A stretch of 64,000 bases of DNA from Oceanobacillus sp. FSL K6-2867 (GCF_037963145.1 NZ_CP150144.1:248001-312000), one strand, 5' to 3'. Counted from the first letter of the stretch, positions 54,083-64,000 are shown. Translations and numbers: made by a program. The notes: generated from the sequence alone by a model not told the origin.

Positions 54083-56437
54083 TTACATTTCGTCTAGCTG
54101 AGATGGACTAACTAATACTTCTCGTGGTTTACTCCCGTTTTGCCCCGAAATTATACCACGCTCTTCCAGTGCATCAATTAAACGCGCCGCTCGATTGTAG
54201 CCAATTTTAAAATGACGCTGCAAGAGTGATGTGCTGGCACTTCGATGATTCATAACGAATTGAATTGCTTCATCCATTAGTTCATCTGCATCTTCATCAA
54301 GCGTTATTTGCTCCAGTAATTGTTCCTGTTCGAAAAGATAATTCGGCTCTGCTATACTTCTTGCATAGCTTGTAACCCGTTCGATTTCCTCGTCAGAGAC
54401 GAATGGTCCTTGCAAACGTACGCTTTTCCCAGCACCATTTTCCACAAATAGCATGTCTCCTCTTCCAAGAAGCTTTTCTGCACCACTGGAATCAATAATC
54501 GTACGTGAATCGATCTGCGACGATACGCTAAATGCAATCCGTGTCGGGATATTTGCTTTTATCAGACCTGTGATTACATCTACAGATGGACGCTGTGTTG
54601 CCAATAATAAATGTATTCCACATGCTCTTGCTTTTTGAGCGATTCTGCTAATGGAATCCTCGACATCCTGAGGTGACATCATCATTAAGTCAGCAAGCTC
54701 ATCAATTACAATTACGATAAACGGCATTTTTGCATTGGGGCGCCCCTGTTTGATCACCTTCTGATTATAGCGTTCAATATCTCGCACACCTTCCTCAACG
54801 AATTTTTCATAACGCTCTTCCATTTCATTAACTGCCCACTTAAGACTTTGCGTTGCAGCTTTCACATCTGTTATAACGGGTGCAACTAAATGCGGGATAC
54901 CATTATAAGGTGCAAGCTCGACCATTTTTGGATCAATAAGCAAAAATTTCACATCTTCATGATTTGCTTTGTAGATGAGACTAATTAAAATCGTGTTAAT
55001 ACAAACACTTTTTCCGGAACCTGTAGCTCCTGCAATCAAACCATGTGGCATTTTTTGAATATTTGTCACCTTCGGATTGCCTTCAATTGTTAAACCGAGC
55101 GCAATGCTAAGAGGTGATTCACTTTCCTTAAATTCTTCTGTTTCAAAAATGCGCTGCAAGCCTACCATTTCTGCTTTAGGATTCGGCACTTCAATTCCAA
55201 CCGTATTTTTCCCCGGAATCGGTGCTTCAATACGTATATCTCTTGCAGACATGTTCAACTTCAAATCATCTGAAAGATTTTTAATCTTACTTACCTTAAC
55301 ACCTAGCTCTGGATGTACTTCAAACCTCGTAACTGACGGGCCTTGTGTTGCTTTCACAACACGTGCACGTACATTAAAATATTTTAATGTTTGTTCCAGC
55401 AATTGCTGTTGCTCCATTACCCAGATATTGTCATCATTGTTTTTTTCCACCGGATCATTAAGCAAGTGAACAGGAATATCACGTTCAGGCTTAGGCTGTT
55501 GCTCGTTGATGATATCAATAACTTCCTGCTCCACTGCTGATTGCTGATGTAAAGTTTCTTTTTCTTGCTCTGTTTCTATTTTTTCAATCGGAGTTATTTG
55601 TTGCTTTCTTGCTTCATTACGTTTCCGATCATAAAGCCGCTTTTTGTCTCTTGGAGTCATGATGACATTAAATGGATCAGACGCGCCTCGACTTCTTCTT
55701 TCCGATACTTGCTGTGTGCTAATCGGGTTAACCTTTTCTGTTGTTCTTCTTTCCTGCTTCCCTGGATACGTATTTTTCATTTTCACTTCACTTTCAGCAG
55801 GTTCCTGTGTGGCTGCAGCCTCTTTTTCAGCCGTAATTACAGGCCTTGTCTCTTCCAATTCAGGAGATGATGCCTTTGTAATTGTTTCAGCCTTTTTGTT
55901 TTCTTCTATGGCAGATACTGCAGATTTCCGCCCATGTTCCTCTGTATTTTTGGGGATAAATGCAGGTCTTTCATTACGCTTCCCTTCCTGAATTTGATCC
56001 TTTCGTTTATATGCAGGGACATTTTCAATTTCATTTTCTTGCTGCCTCTTTTGATACCCATAAATTGGCGACGGTACGTCTGTCGGCTGAAATGGGACAT
56101 CTGGATTTTTTTTGTATACCTTTCGATCCTTCCTGATCGGGTCTTCGTATGTCCTCTTTTCTCGCTTATCATCCTTCGTTATTGCAGGAGCTGTCTTTTC
56201 CTGATCAGCTTTTATTTTAGAAGGCCGATTAGTTGTTTCTTTGGTTGGTTCATCTGGTATTACAGGGAATCGAAATGAATTTCGCTCTGGATATTGATAC
56301 ATCATTCTCGTTTCAACTTGTTTGCTTTCTTTATTATGAAGACTATGATTTGCCTTAATTTCCACAACTTCTTCAACTTCCACTTCTACTTCTTCAGTAA
56401 ATATATTTTTTAATTTTTTCTTCCATTGATCAAACAT
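54083..56437 (-). CDS. sftA: DNA translocase SftA (FtsK/SpoIIIE family)
   Basis: The 784-residue protein has a long polar, low-complexity N-terminus without membrane helices, the alpha-beta FtsK motor (Walker A GATGSGKSVCIN, Walker B IVIVIDELADLMM) and a C-terminal gamma winged helix (HFKIGYNRAARLIDALEERG). SftA pumps DNA away from the division septum and, unlike SpoIIIE, is soluble. A GTG three codons earlier opens the frame; ATG at 56437 is better spaced from AAAGAGTG. It lies upstream of the nicotinate gene, with ytpR-ytpP behind it as in B. subtilis. Confidence 0.95.
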   Translation of the reverse strand: MFDQWKKKLKNIFTEEVEVEVEEVVEIKANHSLHNKESKQVETRMMYQYPERNSFRFPVIPDEPTKETTNRPSKIKADQEKTAPAITKDDKREKRTYEDPIRKDRKVYKKNPDVPFQPTDVPSPIYGYQKRQQENEIENVPAYKRKDQIQEGKRNERPAFIPKNTEEHGRKSAVSAIEENKKAETITKASSPELEETRPVITAEKEAAATQEPAESEVKMKNTYPGKQERRTTEKVNPISTQQVSERRSRGASDPFNVIMTPRDKKRLYDRKRNEARKQQITPIEKIETEQEKETLHQQSAVEQEVIDIINEQQPKPERDIPVHLLNDPVEKNNDDNIWVMEQQQLLEQTLKYFNVRARVVKATQGPSVTRFEVHPELGVKVSKIKNLSDDLKLNMSARDIRIEAPIPGKNTVGIEVPNPKAEMVGLQRIFETEEFKESESPLSIALGLTIEGNPKVTNIQKMPHGLIAGATGSGKSVCINTILISLIYKANHEDVKFLLIDPKMVELAPYNGIPHLVAPVITDVKAATQSLKWAVNEMEERYEKFVEEGVRDIERYNQKVIKQGRPNAKMPFIVIVIDELADLMMMSPQDVEDSISRIAQKARACGIHLLLATQRPSVDVITGLIKANIPTRIAFSVSSQIDSRTIIDSSGAEKLLGRGDMLFVENGAGKSVRLQGPFVSDEEIERVTSYARSIAEPNYLFEQEQLLEQITLDEDADELMDEAIQFVMNHRSASTSLLQRHFKIGYNRAARLIDALEERGIISGQNGSKPREVLVSPSQLDEM

Positions 56438-56708
56438 ATCTATCACTCTTTCTTTTCTTTAGCAAACAGAAAAACAGACTGGTTTCCTGCTTATCCCTAA
56501 AAACCATAGTATTAGCATTCAGGTCAATTATTTTCTATTCTAGCAGTTTTTAGGTTTTTTTGGAATGAATGTGGAAAAACATAAGTGGAATTACCTGGTT
56601 TATCGTTATTTTTATGGGTCTCAAGCAATACCGCTGCAAAATTTTCAATTAGAAAACATGGCATTCAACAAGTCTCTGAACAAATTCTGAACAAATGTCT
56701 TATTTATT
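56438..56708. other. Intergenic stretch before sftA, no gene seen
   Basis: The 270 bases contain no coding frame. The sftA promoter must lie here on the minus strand, but I could not fix it. Confidence 0.45.
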
Positions 56709-56746
56709 AAAAAAAGACAACCAGTACCGATCATACGGAGGTTGTC
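56709..56746 (-). terminator. Terminator of the ytpP-ytpQ-ytpR operon
   Basis: On the minus strand GGACAACC pairs with GGTTGTC and is followed by TTTTTTT. Confidence 0.85.
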
Positions 56747-56760
56747 CTTTCAAACACAAA

Positions 56761-57363
56761 CTAAAATTTAAATTCTTCTCCAATTGTATAGGAGTCATCC
56801 AATACATAAATTCCTTTTTCCGCTGGTGCATTTGGAAGACCTAATTCTTTTTGTGAACAGATCATACCATGTGATGGCACGCCGCGTAATTCAGATGGTT
56901 TAATTTTCAAACCACTGGGCATTGTTGCACCAACTTTGGCAACAACTACTTTTTGACCTGTGTCAACATTTGGTGCACCGCAAACAATTTGCAAGGTTTC
57001 ATTGCCAACATCAACTTGGCAAACACTTAATTTATCCGCATTTTCATGACTGTTTTTACTTGTCACATAGCCAACGACAAATTTAGGGCTTAAGTCAAAA
57101 TCAAGCTGATCATTCAGCTGGTTCTTTACGAATAATTGCTTGATCTCTTCTAAAAATGATTCCGTTAGCTTTATCTTTCCTGTCTCAGTTAAATCTAAAT
57201 GCTTCGAAGCTTCAAAAATATTGTAACCCAGCACTTCACTCTCTTTTGAGGTTATTTTCGTAACGGGACCGAAAGATTGGTGCTCGATCTCATAACGGTC
57301 ACCTTCTTTGATTGGAATCAGCAATACGTCACCGATACCATCTGGATTGTAAAACACATCCAT
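56761..57363 (-). CDS. ytpR: YtpR, tRNA-binding-domain protein
   Basis: The 200-residue protein has an N-terminal DUF4479 domain (about 1-85) and a C-terminal EMAP/Trbp-111-type OB fold like that of Phe[41 protein letters not shown] and [16 protein letters not shown]. It may bind tRNA or a related RNA; the target is unknown. A further ATG three codons upstream abuts the ribosome site AGAAAGGA, so ATG at 57363 is chosen, giving the B. subtilis YtpR N-terminus (MDVFYN). Confidence 0.93.
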   Translation of the reverse strand: MDVFYNPDGIGDVLLIPIKEGDRYEIEHQSFGPVTKITSKESEVLGYNIFEASKHLDLTETGKIKLTESFLEEIKQLFVKNQLNDQLDFDLSPKFVVGYVTSKNSHENADKLSVCQVDVGNETLQIVCGAPNVDTGQKVVVAKVGATMPSGLKIKPSELRGVPSHGMICSQKELGLPNAPAEKGIYVLDDSYTIGEEFKF

Positions 57364-57397
57364 TATGTTCATTCCTTTCTAATAATTGATCTTTAAT

Positions 57398-58204
57398 CTA
57401 GTTTTTTTCAGGTTTATTTTTTGCGAGTATAAAGATTGGCTCCAATTTCTTATCTTCATATATAAATGGAAGTGAGGTAATTGGGATGCGCCCCTCAGCG
57501 AAAAACTTCATCGTCATCTGCGCTAAAATATCATAACCCATTTTATTTTGAATGTCAGCTATAACTAATACATCTTGATGGGGAACAGCTACAGTTAAAT
57601 CCCCTTTCGAATTTGCCTTCATCTCTTCTAAAAATGCTTCATTCAAAATCCTGCTTGCATCATACCCATCTTGTGTTGCTACAAAATAAAAATCATTGTC
57701 TGCTACTTGATCATGCTTGTACTCATGTCCTAATGAACGCAAATTAAATGTTGCCATTTCATCAATCCTCACAGTTGTCCAGCCTTCCTGTTCGAGCAGC
57801 TTCTCGTCAATCAAACGATAGGATTTCCCTAAATCCAGTGCATAGAAAACACGGGTTTCTGCTGTATGGTCCTTATAGACAAGCTTATCGCCAGATTTTG
57901 TTTCGGTCGGGAAGGATGGCGATCGCATAACCGGGAAGATTTGTTTCTCCATTCCAGTCAACTGATGCTCTTCATTCATAATCCGGAGCGCTTCCTTAAC
58001 ATGCTCCTCCAGCTCATCAATAGCTACTTCACCACGCTGATTGTATTTTACAATGACATTTGGAAGTGCAATCGTAATTCCTTGCATTGATTCCTTCCAC
58101 TCTACTCGGAAAGTATCTTTATCACGATTAAACGAAGTTCTGAAATGCTCATTAGCAAATCGTTCTTCTAATATATTTTTCATTTTAAAGCTCGTCATTT
58201 TCAT
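57398..58204 (-). CDS. ytpQ: YtpQ, DUF1444 protein
   Basis: The 268-residue protein begins MKMTSFKMKNILEERF, the typical YtpQ start, and has no membrane helices or catalytic signature that I know. Its neighbours ytpP and ytpR are the same as in B. subtilis. Function is not known. The gaps to ytpP and ytpR are about 30 bases, so they form an operon. Confidence 0.9.
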   Translation of the reverse strand: MKMTSFKMKNILEERFANEHFRTSFNRDKDTFRVEWKESMQGITIALPNVIVKYNQRGEVAIDELEEHVKEALRIMNEEHQLTGMEKQIFPVMRSPSFPTETKSGDKLVYKDHTAETRVFYALDLGKSYRLIDEKLLEQEGWTTVRIDEMATFNLRSLGHEYKHDQVADNDFYFVATQDGYDASRILNEAFLEEMKANSKGDLTVAVPHQDVLVIADIQNKMGYDILAQMTMKFFAEGRIPITSLPFIYEDKKLEPIFILAKNKPEKN

Positions 58205-58231
58205 ATGCCTGTCACCTCCTGTGCTATGTGT

Positions 58232-58549
58232 TTAAGCCGGCAATCCATTAATAAAACGCTCAATCTCTTCTTTGGTTTTCCGGTCCTTACTCACAAAGCG
58301 TCCAGCTTCTTTACCGTCAACAAAAGCTAAGAAGCTTGGAATACCATATATATCGTACTCTTGACATAGCTCAATAAACTGGTCTCGGTTTACTTCAACA
58401 AATTGATATGCTGAATAATCCTCTTCGATTTCAGGTAAGATTGGCTCTATGACGCGGCAATCCGGGCACCAGCCAGCAGAAAACATAAAAATAACATGTT
58501 CATTATCTTTTAATTCATTAAATTGCTCAATCGTTTCTAACTGTTTCAT
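58232..58549 (-). CDS. ytpP: YtpP, thioredoxin-like protein
   Basis: The 105-residue protein has a thioredoxin fold with the active site SAGWCPDCRVIEPIL at residues 25-40 (CPDC) and a cis-proline region YGIPSFLAFVDGK. Bacillus YtpP takes part in thiol-disulfide or bacillithiol redox control. It is first in the ytpP-ytpQ-ytpR operon. Confidence 0.93.
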   Translation of the reverse strand: MKQLETIEQFNELKDNEHVIFMFSAGWCPDCRVIEPILPEIEEDYSAYQFVEVNRDQFIELCQEYDIYGIPSFLAFVDGKEAGRFVSKDRKTKEEIERFINGLPA

Positions 58550-58638
58550 TTCGATTCAACTCCTTTTCTTTCTCTATCATAGCTTTGTTTTAGATAGTAT
58601 TCAATTATCAAGGGCTGTGCTTTTTGGCTTCCTTTGAG

Positions 58639-59151
58639 CTATTCTTCAATGGCAATTGTTTTCGCAATTTTCATTAACTCAATTGCATCATTTTCTATTC
58701 GTGACTTTTTCGTATACGTCGTAATTTTCACACCGCCAATGCCAATTTGCAATTCATAGCCTTCACCTTCATCAGGCAGTACACGTAAATAGCCAAAGCC
58801 CAAATCATCACGAAATGATTCCAGCAAGAGTCCTTGGTCAGTCTGGGCAGCCTCGAAATTCATTTCACTTGAAGCAGGCTCTAACTCATTATAGAAAACG
58901 ATATAGGTTTGTTTCCCATCAACTAAAACCAAATTGCTTTCATCCTTACTCTCCACTTCCAGCTGATCCGGTATATAAATAGATTTATTTTCCATTTCAT
59001 AATTCGTTTCAATCGGTGCCTCACTATAAAAAGCTGTTTCTGCCGCTTCTTTTGCACCTGCCAATGCTTCTTCCTCTGATTTAAGTCCACACCCTGCAAG
59101 CAACATAATAGCTGACGTTATAGCAGATAGTGCAACGATTCGTTTTTTCAC
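58639..59151 (-). CDS. Lipoprotein of unknown function
   Basis: The 170-residue protein has a lipoprotein signal peptide (KKRIVALSAITSAIMLLAGC; the lipobox cysteine is about residue 21). An acidic mature part with a small beta-rich domain follows (LEVESKDESNLVLVDGKQTY, YELQIGIGGVKITTYT). It should be anchored outside the membrane. The start is GTG at 59151, 8-9 bases after AGGAGGA; codons further upstream in the frame lie before that site. No family recognised. Confidence 0.85.
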   Translation of the reverse strand: MKKRIVALSAITSAIMLLAGCGLKSEEEALAGAKEAAETAFYSEAPIETNYEMENKSIYIPDQLEVESKDESNLVLVDGKQTYIVFYNELEPASSEMNFEAAQTDQGLLLESFRDDLGFGYLRVLPDEGEGYELQIGIGGVKITTYTKKSRIENDAIELMKIAKTIAIEE

Positions 59152-59381
59152 GATGCTTCCTCCTAGCTCGTACGTTTTAACCATTGTTCATGATACTATG
59201 AAATGATTTATTTTTAAAGAACAAAGGCGAGGCATCAAGATAGCGACGCACGGACTGCCCCCTTTAGGTTGATTCGAGGGAAAGAACATTCTACGGGGGA
59301 GGAGATAAAGAAAACACGGTGTTTTTGGATATTCGATAAAAGCAGCAATAAATGGAATGACTGCATATGTTAATACAAAAT
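59152..59381. other. Intergenic stretch between lipoprotein gene and siderophore operon
   Basis: No gene is visible. A GC-richer patch (about 59225-59310, GGGGGAGGAG, CCCCCTTTAGG) has no frame; its role is unknown. Confidence 0.4.
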
Positions 59382-59418
59382 AAACTTGAGCAGTAAAGGT
59401 TCACTGCTCAAGTTTTTG
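59382..59418. terminator. Terminator of the siderophore operon
   Basis: AAACTTGAGCAGT and ACTGCTCAAGTTT form a stem with a nine-base loop and T-rich flanks, 28 bases beyond the sfp-type gene. Confidence 0.85.
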
Positions 59419-59445
59419 TTTAATCTTCTCCAAAACTTTTGGTTT

Positions 59446-60147
59446 CTATATAACATCGCTGCATAGATGGTTAAAATTTACCTGATACGGATACTGACAA
59501 AAGTTATATTCTGTTGCACCATGTGCACATACAGCAAGCTTGTAGCCTGTTGCAATTGTGAATTGTTTTAGCATGAAATCCTTAACCTCTTCATTTCTAT
59601 CCATATCTATAATAACGAACTGGTCTAACTTTGTTTTTTTCACCCGAAACGAGTGAAGCGGAATAGCCAACCCTTTTCCTAATGCCTTCACATAACTTTC
59701 TTTCATTGTCCAATAATCATAGCATGCAAGACTTTTATTCTCTGCAGCAAGTATTTCCCAATATTCAAACTCGGTAAAAAGCTGCTTAGCCATACATAAA
59801 TCGAATGCCTTTACCTTTTCTACATCAATACCGACCTGCTGATCGTTCACCGCACAGACAACAAAATCACCAGAATGAGAAATATTAAATTGTATAGAAG
59901 GATAATCTGGAAAATAAGGCTTACCATATGCATTTTTTCCTATAGTAATATCCTGCACTCGCTTCCCTTTCCGTTTATAAAGTACATGCTTAATCAACAG
60001 TTCACCAATCAATGTCCGGTAAGCATCAGCAAGGTGAAAGAATTGCAGTATTCGCTTTTGGCTCTCGTCAGATACATATGTCAGCAATGATGTTAACTCC
60101 GATTGGCTTTTTTCTTCGGGTAATCGGCAAATAAAAACTTCAACCAA
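59446..60147 (-). CDS. Sfp-type 4'-phosphopantetheinyl transferase
   Basis: The 233-residue protein has the family's metal and CoA motifs VGIDVEKVKAFD near 100 and YWTMKESYVKALGKGLAIPL near 145. It loads the phosphopantetheine arm onto carrier domains of the adjacent NRPS. The frame opens seven codons earlier at an ATG inside the exporter gene, but TTG at 60147 lies 8 bases after AAAGGAG. It overlaps the exporter stop by eight bases and ends the operon before the terminator. Confidence 0.92.
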   Translation of the reverse strand: MVEVFICRLPEEKSQSELTSLLTYVSDESQKRILQFFHLADAYRTLIGELLIKHVLYKRKGKRVQDITIGKNAYGKPYFPDYPSIQFNISHSGDFVVCAVNDQQVGIDVEKVKAFDLCMAKQLFTEFEYWEILAAENKSLACYDYWTMKESYVKALGKGLAIPLHSFRVKKTKLDQFVIIDMDRNEEVKDFMLKQFTIATGYKLAVCAHGATEYNFCQYPYQVNFNHLCSDVI

Positions 60148-61561
60148 TCCCTTTTCTCCTTTCCACATCTTCCGATTGCAACTGTGGCTTACGCTTATTT
60201 TCCGTTTCTTTAAATCTCATTGCAATGATCCATGCGATAATTAGAAATATAGCAGCGCCGAACAATGCATACTGATAGGTCAATAATCCAATATGTTCAC
60301 CCTCTACTGTATCTGTTGCACCTAGTGCACTTGCCAAAATAGCTACGCCAAGTACAGAGCCAAGTCGGTTTTGCATGTTAAATAATGTCGTCGCCCTGCT
60401 CATAGAAGCAGAATCAATATGTTTAAATGCAGAAATTTGTGCAGCTCCTACGCTCTGGCCTAGGAAAAACCCTATTCCGAACATCAATACTCTCAGCAAC
60501 CATGGATTAGATGATGCGGATAGTGCAATAAGTATAAATACAATAATGGTTCCTAATAGAGAAAAGATTAACAGACGCTGCAATCCAAGTTTTTCCAACG
60601 TCCAAGGCATGATCTGAGAAGCTACCATTAGTCCAAGTGCTTCTATAAATGTCGTTAGTCCTGTGTGTAAAGCACTTACATTTAATGCGTTTTGGTACAT
60701 GAGCGGAAATACGTACAGCATCCCCAATAAACCAGCCGCTGAACAGAGACTGATTAGACTCATTGTGCGAAACATCGGATCTTTTAAGAGGCTTAAATTG
60801 ATCATCGGTTTATCGATACGAAGTTCTACAAGAACTAGCGCAATCATTAAAGAAATACCGACAAGACCAGTAATTAGAATTTCCGGAGAAGTCCAACCTT
60901 TTATCGCACCTTGTGTGAGTGCATAAATTGACATCGAAAAACCTGATAGCGACAGTAAAAAACCTTTATAATCAAATTTGCCTACCGCTTCCTCCAGATG
61001 TTCCTGCAAGTATACCTTCCCTATTACTAAGGCCAATATGCCAATTGGAATATTTATATAAAATATCCATCGCCAGGAAAGAACATCTACAAGCAACCCG
61101 CCAATTACCGGACCAAGTGCAGGTGCAAGCGCAATCGGTATAATAAGTATACGTGAAAGCTTTGGTCGTTCTTCATGGGTAAACGTTCTAAATAAAATCG
61201 CCATACCAACAGGGGTAAGAAAACCTGCCCCTATGCCCTGCAAAATTCGAAACAGGTTCAATGTAAACATATTGTGAGCTATTCCGCATAATGCCGACGC
61301 AATCGTAAATATTGCAAGCGCGGCTAAAAATACACGTTTCGTCCCAAAACGGTCTCCGAACCAACCAGCTGCTGGAAGAAACATCGCTAAGCTAATGAGA
61401 TAACCGATATTGATCGTCCCTGTAGCAGCAGGGGGAACGTCGAACGCCTCCCCTATTGCCGGTAACGCAACATTAACAATTGTACTATCAAGTGCAGACA
61501 TAAACATAGCGAGTACATAAACAATGACTACTGCTACTCTAGCATTAAAATATTGCTTCAT
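60140..61561 (-). CDS. MFS drug:H+ antiporter of the 14-TM (DHA2) family, probable siderophore exporter
   Basis: The 473-residue protein has about 14 hydrophobic helices and the DHA2 sequence STIVNVALPAIGEAF near residue 28 and the motif A region GWFGDRFGTKRVF. Between mbtH and the sfp-type gene it most likely exports the peptide product, a role played in Bacillus by YmfD-type transporters. It starts two bases after mbtH. Substrate is inferred from context. Confidence 0.88.
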   Translation of the reverse strand: MKQYFNARVAVVIVYVLAMFMSALDSTIVNVALPAIGEAFDVPPAATGTINIGYLISLAMFLPAAGWFGDRFGTKRVFLAALAIFTIASALCGIAHNMFTLNLFRILQGIGAGFLTPVGMAILFRTFTHEERPKLSRILIIPIALAPALGPVIGGLLVDVLSWRWIFYINIPIGILALVIGKVYLQEHLEEAVGKFDYKGFLLSLSGFSMSIYALTQGAIKGWTSPEILITGLVGISLMIALVLVELRIDKPMINLSLLKDPMFRTMSLISLCSAAGLLGMLYVFPLMYQNALNVSALHTGLTTFIEALGLMVASQIMPWTLEKLGLQRLLIFSLLGTIIVFILIALSASSNPWLLRVLMFGIGFFLGQSVGAAQISAFKHIDSASMSRATTLFNMQNRLGSVLGVAILASALGATDTVEGEHIGLLTYQYALFGAAIFLIIAWIIAMRFKETENKRKPQLQSEDVERRKGIG

Positions 61562-61563
61562 TC

Positions 61564-61788
61564 CTAAGCCCTAGAACCAATGCTTTCAGATACTCTCAAA
61601 CTATTTGGCATCTGATTATGCCAATGTGATTTAATATAATCCAGGCACTTTTCGCGATTGTCTGCTCCGTAAACATTTTCCCATCCTGATGGTATATCCA
61701 GAAAGTCGGGCCAGAGTGAATACTGGCCTTCCTCATTGATTAAGACTACATAAATTCCATCCGGATTTTCGAAAGGATTGCTCATCAT
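61564..61788 (-). CDS. MbtH-like protein
   Basis: The 74-residue protein has the MbtH signature: [33 protein letters not shown] and the tryptophan-rich end [15 protein letters not shown]. MbtH-like proteins bind NRPS adenylation domains and activate them. It follows the NRPS gene by 22 bases. A double ATG (61788, 61785) is preceded by GAGGAGA. Confidence 0.97.
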   Translation of the reverse strand: MMSNPFENPDGIYVVLINEEGQYSLWPDFLDIPSGWENVYGADNREKCLDYIKSHWHNQMPNSLRVSESIGSRA

Positions 61789-61810
61789 CTATCTCTCCTC
61801 TATGAATCTA

Positions 61811-64000
61811 TTAAGGTAAGTCATACATGCTGTTTAGCTTTCCAGCAATAATTTTTCCGATTTCTGCCAAAGGCTTGGGCTGACACATATCCTTATGACG
61901 GCAATGAATATCATATGCTTCAAGGGCCCCATGGATATATGATTCCCATGAGTTGACATGTATCGGGTCAAACCACTCTGGAATAATAGTCGACCGGAAA
62001 AAGAGAACATCACCAACAAATATTTCCGGTTCCGATTTGCTTAAAATTTGTACAGATTGTACATATGTTTTCTTCAAGTTCATAATCACAGCATCATCAA
62101 GACTTGCTAATGCACTGCCGTCTTTCTTAAGCAACTCAATTACATGCTCCAATTCCAATGGCTTCTCCCCAAGACTTTCGGGATCATACCCTCCTAAGGC
62201 AAGTAAAGCAATCTGCGCTTCTGATTCGTCAGGCATATTGTTTATTGGGAGAAAATGATTTGGATATGCATCCAGCATAGCTACAAGTGCGACTTTATCT
62301 CCTTGTTGTTGAAGTTTTGCTGCCATTGTCTGAATAACATTTCCACCTAGTGACCATCCAATCAAATGATAAGGACCTTCAGGCTGAACAGTTTTTATCT
62401 GCTCAATATAATCCGCCGCCATTTCATCCAAAGACTTCGGATAGTTGCCTGGCTCCGAAATTCCTCGTGCCTGCAAGCCGTATATCGGAAAATCCTTCCT
62501 TAATGCTTTGATCAGCCCCGCATAGCACCAACTAAGCCCTCCTGCAGGATGCACGCAAAATATCGGTGGAAGACTACCGCTTCTACGCAGTGGTAACAAC
62601 ACGTTAAGTGCACTTTGATCATCACCAATTTCCAATCGTTCAGCAAGCCCTGCAACAGTCGGAGATTCAAAGAGATTACCAATACTAAGCTCTATACCGA
62701 ACGTTTCTTTAATTCGCGTCATCAACTGTACAGCGAGCAGAGAATGACCACCAAGATGGAAAAATTCATCATCGATCCCTACGTATGGCACTTCAAGTAC
62801 TTCCATAAATAGGTTACAAAGGACTTCTTCTTGTGGTGTTCTTGGCCCACGTCCAGTCATTTCTACTGCATAGTCAGGTTGAGGTAATGCCTTGTAATCG
62901 AGTTTTCCATTAGGTGTTAATGGAAATTCGTCGATCACTACAAACGCTGATGGAACCATATAATCAGGCAAACGTTTTGCAACCCAATGCCGTAAATCAA
63001 CACGCTCTCCATTTTCGCTTCTCTCTAAGTCAACATAAGCTATAAGCCGTTGATCACCCGGTTGATCTTCCCTGCTTATCACGGTTGCTTGCTCTACTTG
63101 AGGATGTTCAGAAAGCACATGTTCAATCTCTCCTAATTCAATTCTGAATCCTCTTATTTTAACCTGCTGGTCGGCTCTGCCTAAATAGTCCAGGACCCCG
63201 TAATCTTTCCAACAAGCTAAATCCCCGGTGCGGTACATTCTTGCACCCCTTTCCCCATAGGGGTTTGCGACAAAGCGACCTGCAGTTAATTCAGGACGCC
63301 CAAAATAACCTCTTGCTAATCCAGGACCGGATACATATAACTCTCCAACGACACCTAATGGAACCGGCTGAAGAAAATTATCCAGTACAAATACATCAAG
63401 ATCAGGTATTCCTTGGCCAATAATACTGGCTGCCTTTGCGGAAAGAGTTCTCTTGCTTAGTTCCATGTAAGTAACATGAACGGTTGTTTCTGTAATACCA
63501 TACATATTGATTAGTTTCGGTGCATCATCAGCATGTCTTTCATACCACTCTTCTAATCGACTTAATTCGAGTGCTTCCCCTCCAAAAATGACATACCTGA
63601 GTGATAGGTTCTGACCAATCACCTCCTGTTCTCGATCAGCTTGCATTAACTGATAAAATGCAGAAGGTGTCTGATTTAATACGGTAACTCCTTCTTGAGC
63701 AAGTAACTTCAGAAAATCAGCAGGCGAACGGCTAATCGTGTGTGGTACAATAACAAGACGACCACCATACAATAGAGCACCCCACATTTCCCAAACAGAA
63801 AAGTCAAATGCATAAGAGTGAAACAGCGTCCATACATCATCGGCTCTAAATTGGAACCATTGATCAGTTGCCGTAAGCAAACGATGAACATTTTGGTGTG
63901 GAATAACAACGCCTTTCGGAAGCCCAGTTGAGCCGGAAGTATAAATAATATAAGCTGGATGAAGCGGCATCAACGGCTGCACTCGTTCATGATCTGTCGG
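61811..64000 (-). CDS. dhbF: DhbF-type nonribosomal peptide synthetase, threonine module and thioesterase, 5' part missing
   Basis: The visible 729 residues continue beyond the right edge. They hold most of an adenylation domain (A3 [12 protein letters not shown]5 [12 protein letters not shown]7 [10 protein letters not shown]8 [21 protein letters not shown]10 [10 protein letters not shown]), a peptidyl carrier domain ([13 protein letters not shown]) and a thioesterase (GWSLGGN). The ten specificity positions read D F W N I G M V H K, the classic threonine code. A final Thr module with thioesterase is that of DhbF, which makes the trilactone bacillibactin from 2,3-dihydroxybenzoate, glycine and threonine. 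The dhbACEB genes should lie to the right. Confidence 0.9.
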   Translation of the reverse strand, partial: PTDHERVQPLMPLHPAYIIYTSGSTGLPKGVVIPHQNVHRLLTATDQWFQFRADDVWTLFHSYAFDFSVWEMWGALLYGGRLVIVPHTISRSPADFLKLLAQEGVTVLNQTPSAFYQLMQADREQEVIGQNLSLRYVIFGGEALELSRLEEWYERHADDAPKLINMYGITETTVHVTYMELSKRTLSAKAASIIGQGIPDLDVFVLDNFLQPVPLGVVGELYVSGPGLARGYFGRPELTAGRFVANPYGERGARMYRTGDLACWKDYGVLDYLGRADQQVKIRGFRIELGEIEHVLSEHPQVEQATVISREDQPGDQRLIAYVDLERSENGERVDLRHWVAKRLPDYMVPSAFVVIDEFPLTPNGKLDYKALPQPDYAVEMTGRGPRTPQEEVLCNLFMEVLEVPYVGIDDEFFHLGGHSLLAVQLMTRIKETFGIELSIGNLFESPTVAGLAERLEIGDDQSALNVLLPLRRSGSLPPIFCVHPAGGLSWCYAGLIKALRKDFPIYGLQARGISEPGNYPKSLDEMAADYIEQIKTVQPEGPYHLIGWSLGGNVIQTMAAKLQQQGDKVALVAMLDAYPNHFLPINNMPDESEAQIALLALGGYDPESLGEKPLELEHVIELLKKDGSALASLDDAVIMNLKKTYVQSVQILSKSEPEIFVGDVLFFRSTIIPEWFDPIHVNSWESYIHGALEAYDIHCRHKDMCQPKPLAEIGKIIAGKLNSMYDLP

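Noticed and set aside
1..64000. CRISPR arrays, tRNA or rRNA genes
   Set aside because: No regularly spaced repeats, no cloverleaf with TTCGA/GGTTC loops and no rRNA segments were seen on reading both strands.

Overview
The window is low-GC Firmicutes DNA from a spore-forming member of the Bacillaceae. Spore genes are present (alpha/beta SASP, a GerW-family protein), most starts carry strong purine-rich ribosome binding sites, and there are a T-box leader and an S4-type rpsD leader. Long stretches keep the gene order of the ytx/ytp/acu/ccpA part of the Bacillus subtilis chromosome. Oceanobacillus, Virgibacillus or a close relative is my best guess. This is inference from gene content; no database was searched.

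Layout. 1-4.2 kb holds an envelope-lipid operon on the minus strand (PlsY-like acyltransferase, a GNAT-aminotransferase fusion, a partial lipoteichoic acid synthase), then a prepilin peptidase. 4.4-10.4 kb holds an RsbR-like stressosome protein, a YtkL-type hydrolase, PspA, an M24 peptidase, alanine dehydrogenase, a 52-residue protein and a universal stress protein. 10.9-24.9 kb is a conserved core: ackA-ytxK, tpx, gerW with a DUF2953 protein, NAD kinase, a YtcJ-type amidohydrolase, SASP, thiI-nifZ, ezrA, refZ, a GAF-domain methionine sulfoxide reductase and rpsD. 25-31.7 kb is an accessory stretch between rpsD and tyrS with a frameshifted acetyltransferase, a HAD gene without a normal start codon, an IS3-family remnant, an unknown two-TM protein, a chemoreceptor, an SRPBCC protein and a GNAT protein. 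31.8-44.9 kb returns to core: tyrS with its T-box, a class A PBP, acuABC, motP, ccpA, aroA (DAHP synthase) and a long FtsA-like protein.

45.0-49.9 kb is a nested mobile region. A decayed IS3-family element sits inside the hairpin of a terminator. Its orfA is broken by a segment that contains a 2.5-kb cassette bounded by two 38-bp Tn3-family inverted repeats. The cassette has no transposase. It carries a PadR-DUF2812-membrane-protein operon and a secreted DUF2599 protein. An ATP-dependent DNA ligase pseudogene lies beside it.

49.9-59.2 kb is core again (ytxGH, murC, a nicotinate phosphoribosyltransferase behind a candidate structured RNA leader, sftA, ytpR, ytpQ, ytpP, a lipoprotein). From 59.4 kb to the right edge lies the end of a bacillibactin-type siderophore operon: a NRPS whose last adenylation domain has a threonine specificity code, plus MbtH, an MFS exporter and an Sfp-type phosphopantetheinyl transferase.

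The main candidates for undescribed biology are the transposase-less Tn3-type cassette, the GNAT-aminotransferase/PlsY/LTA-synthase operon, the structured leader before the nicotinate phosphoribosyltransferase, and the FtsA-like protein with a repeat-containing C-terminal half.
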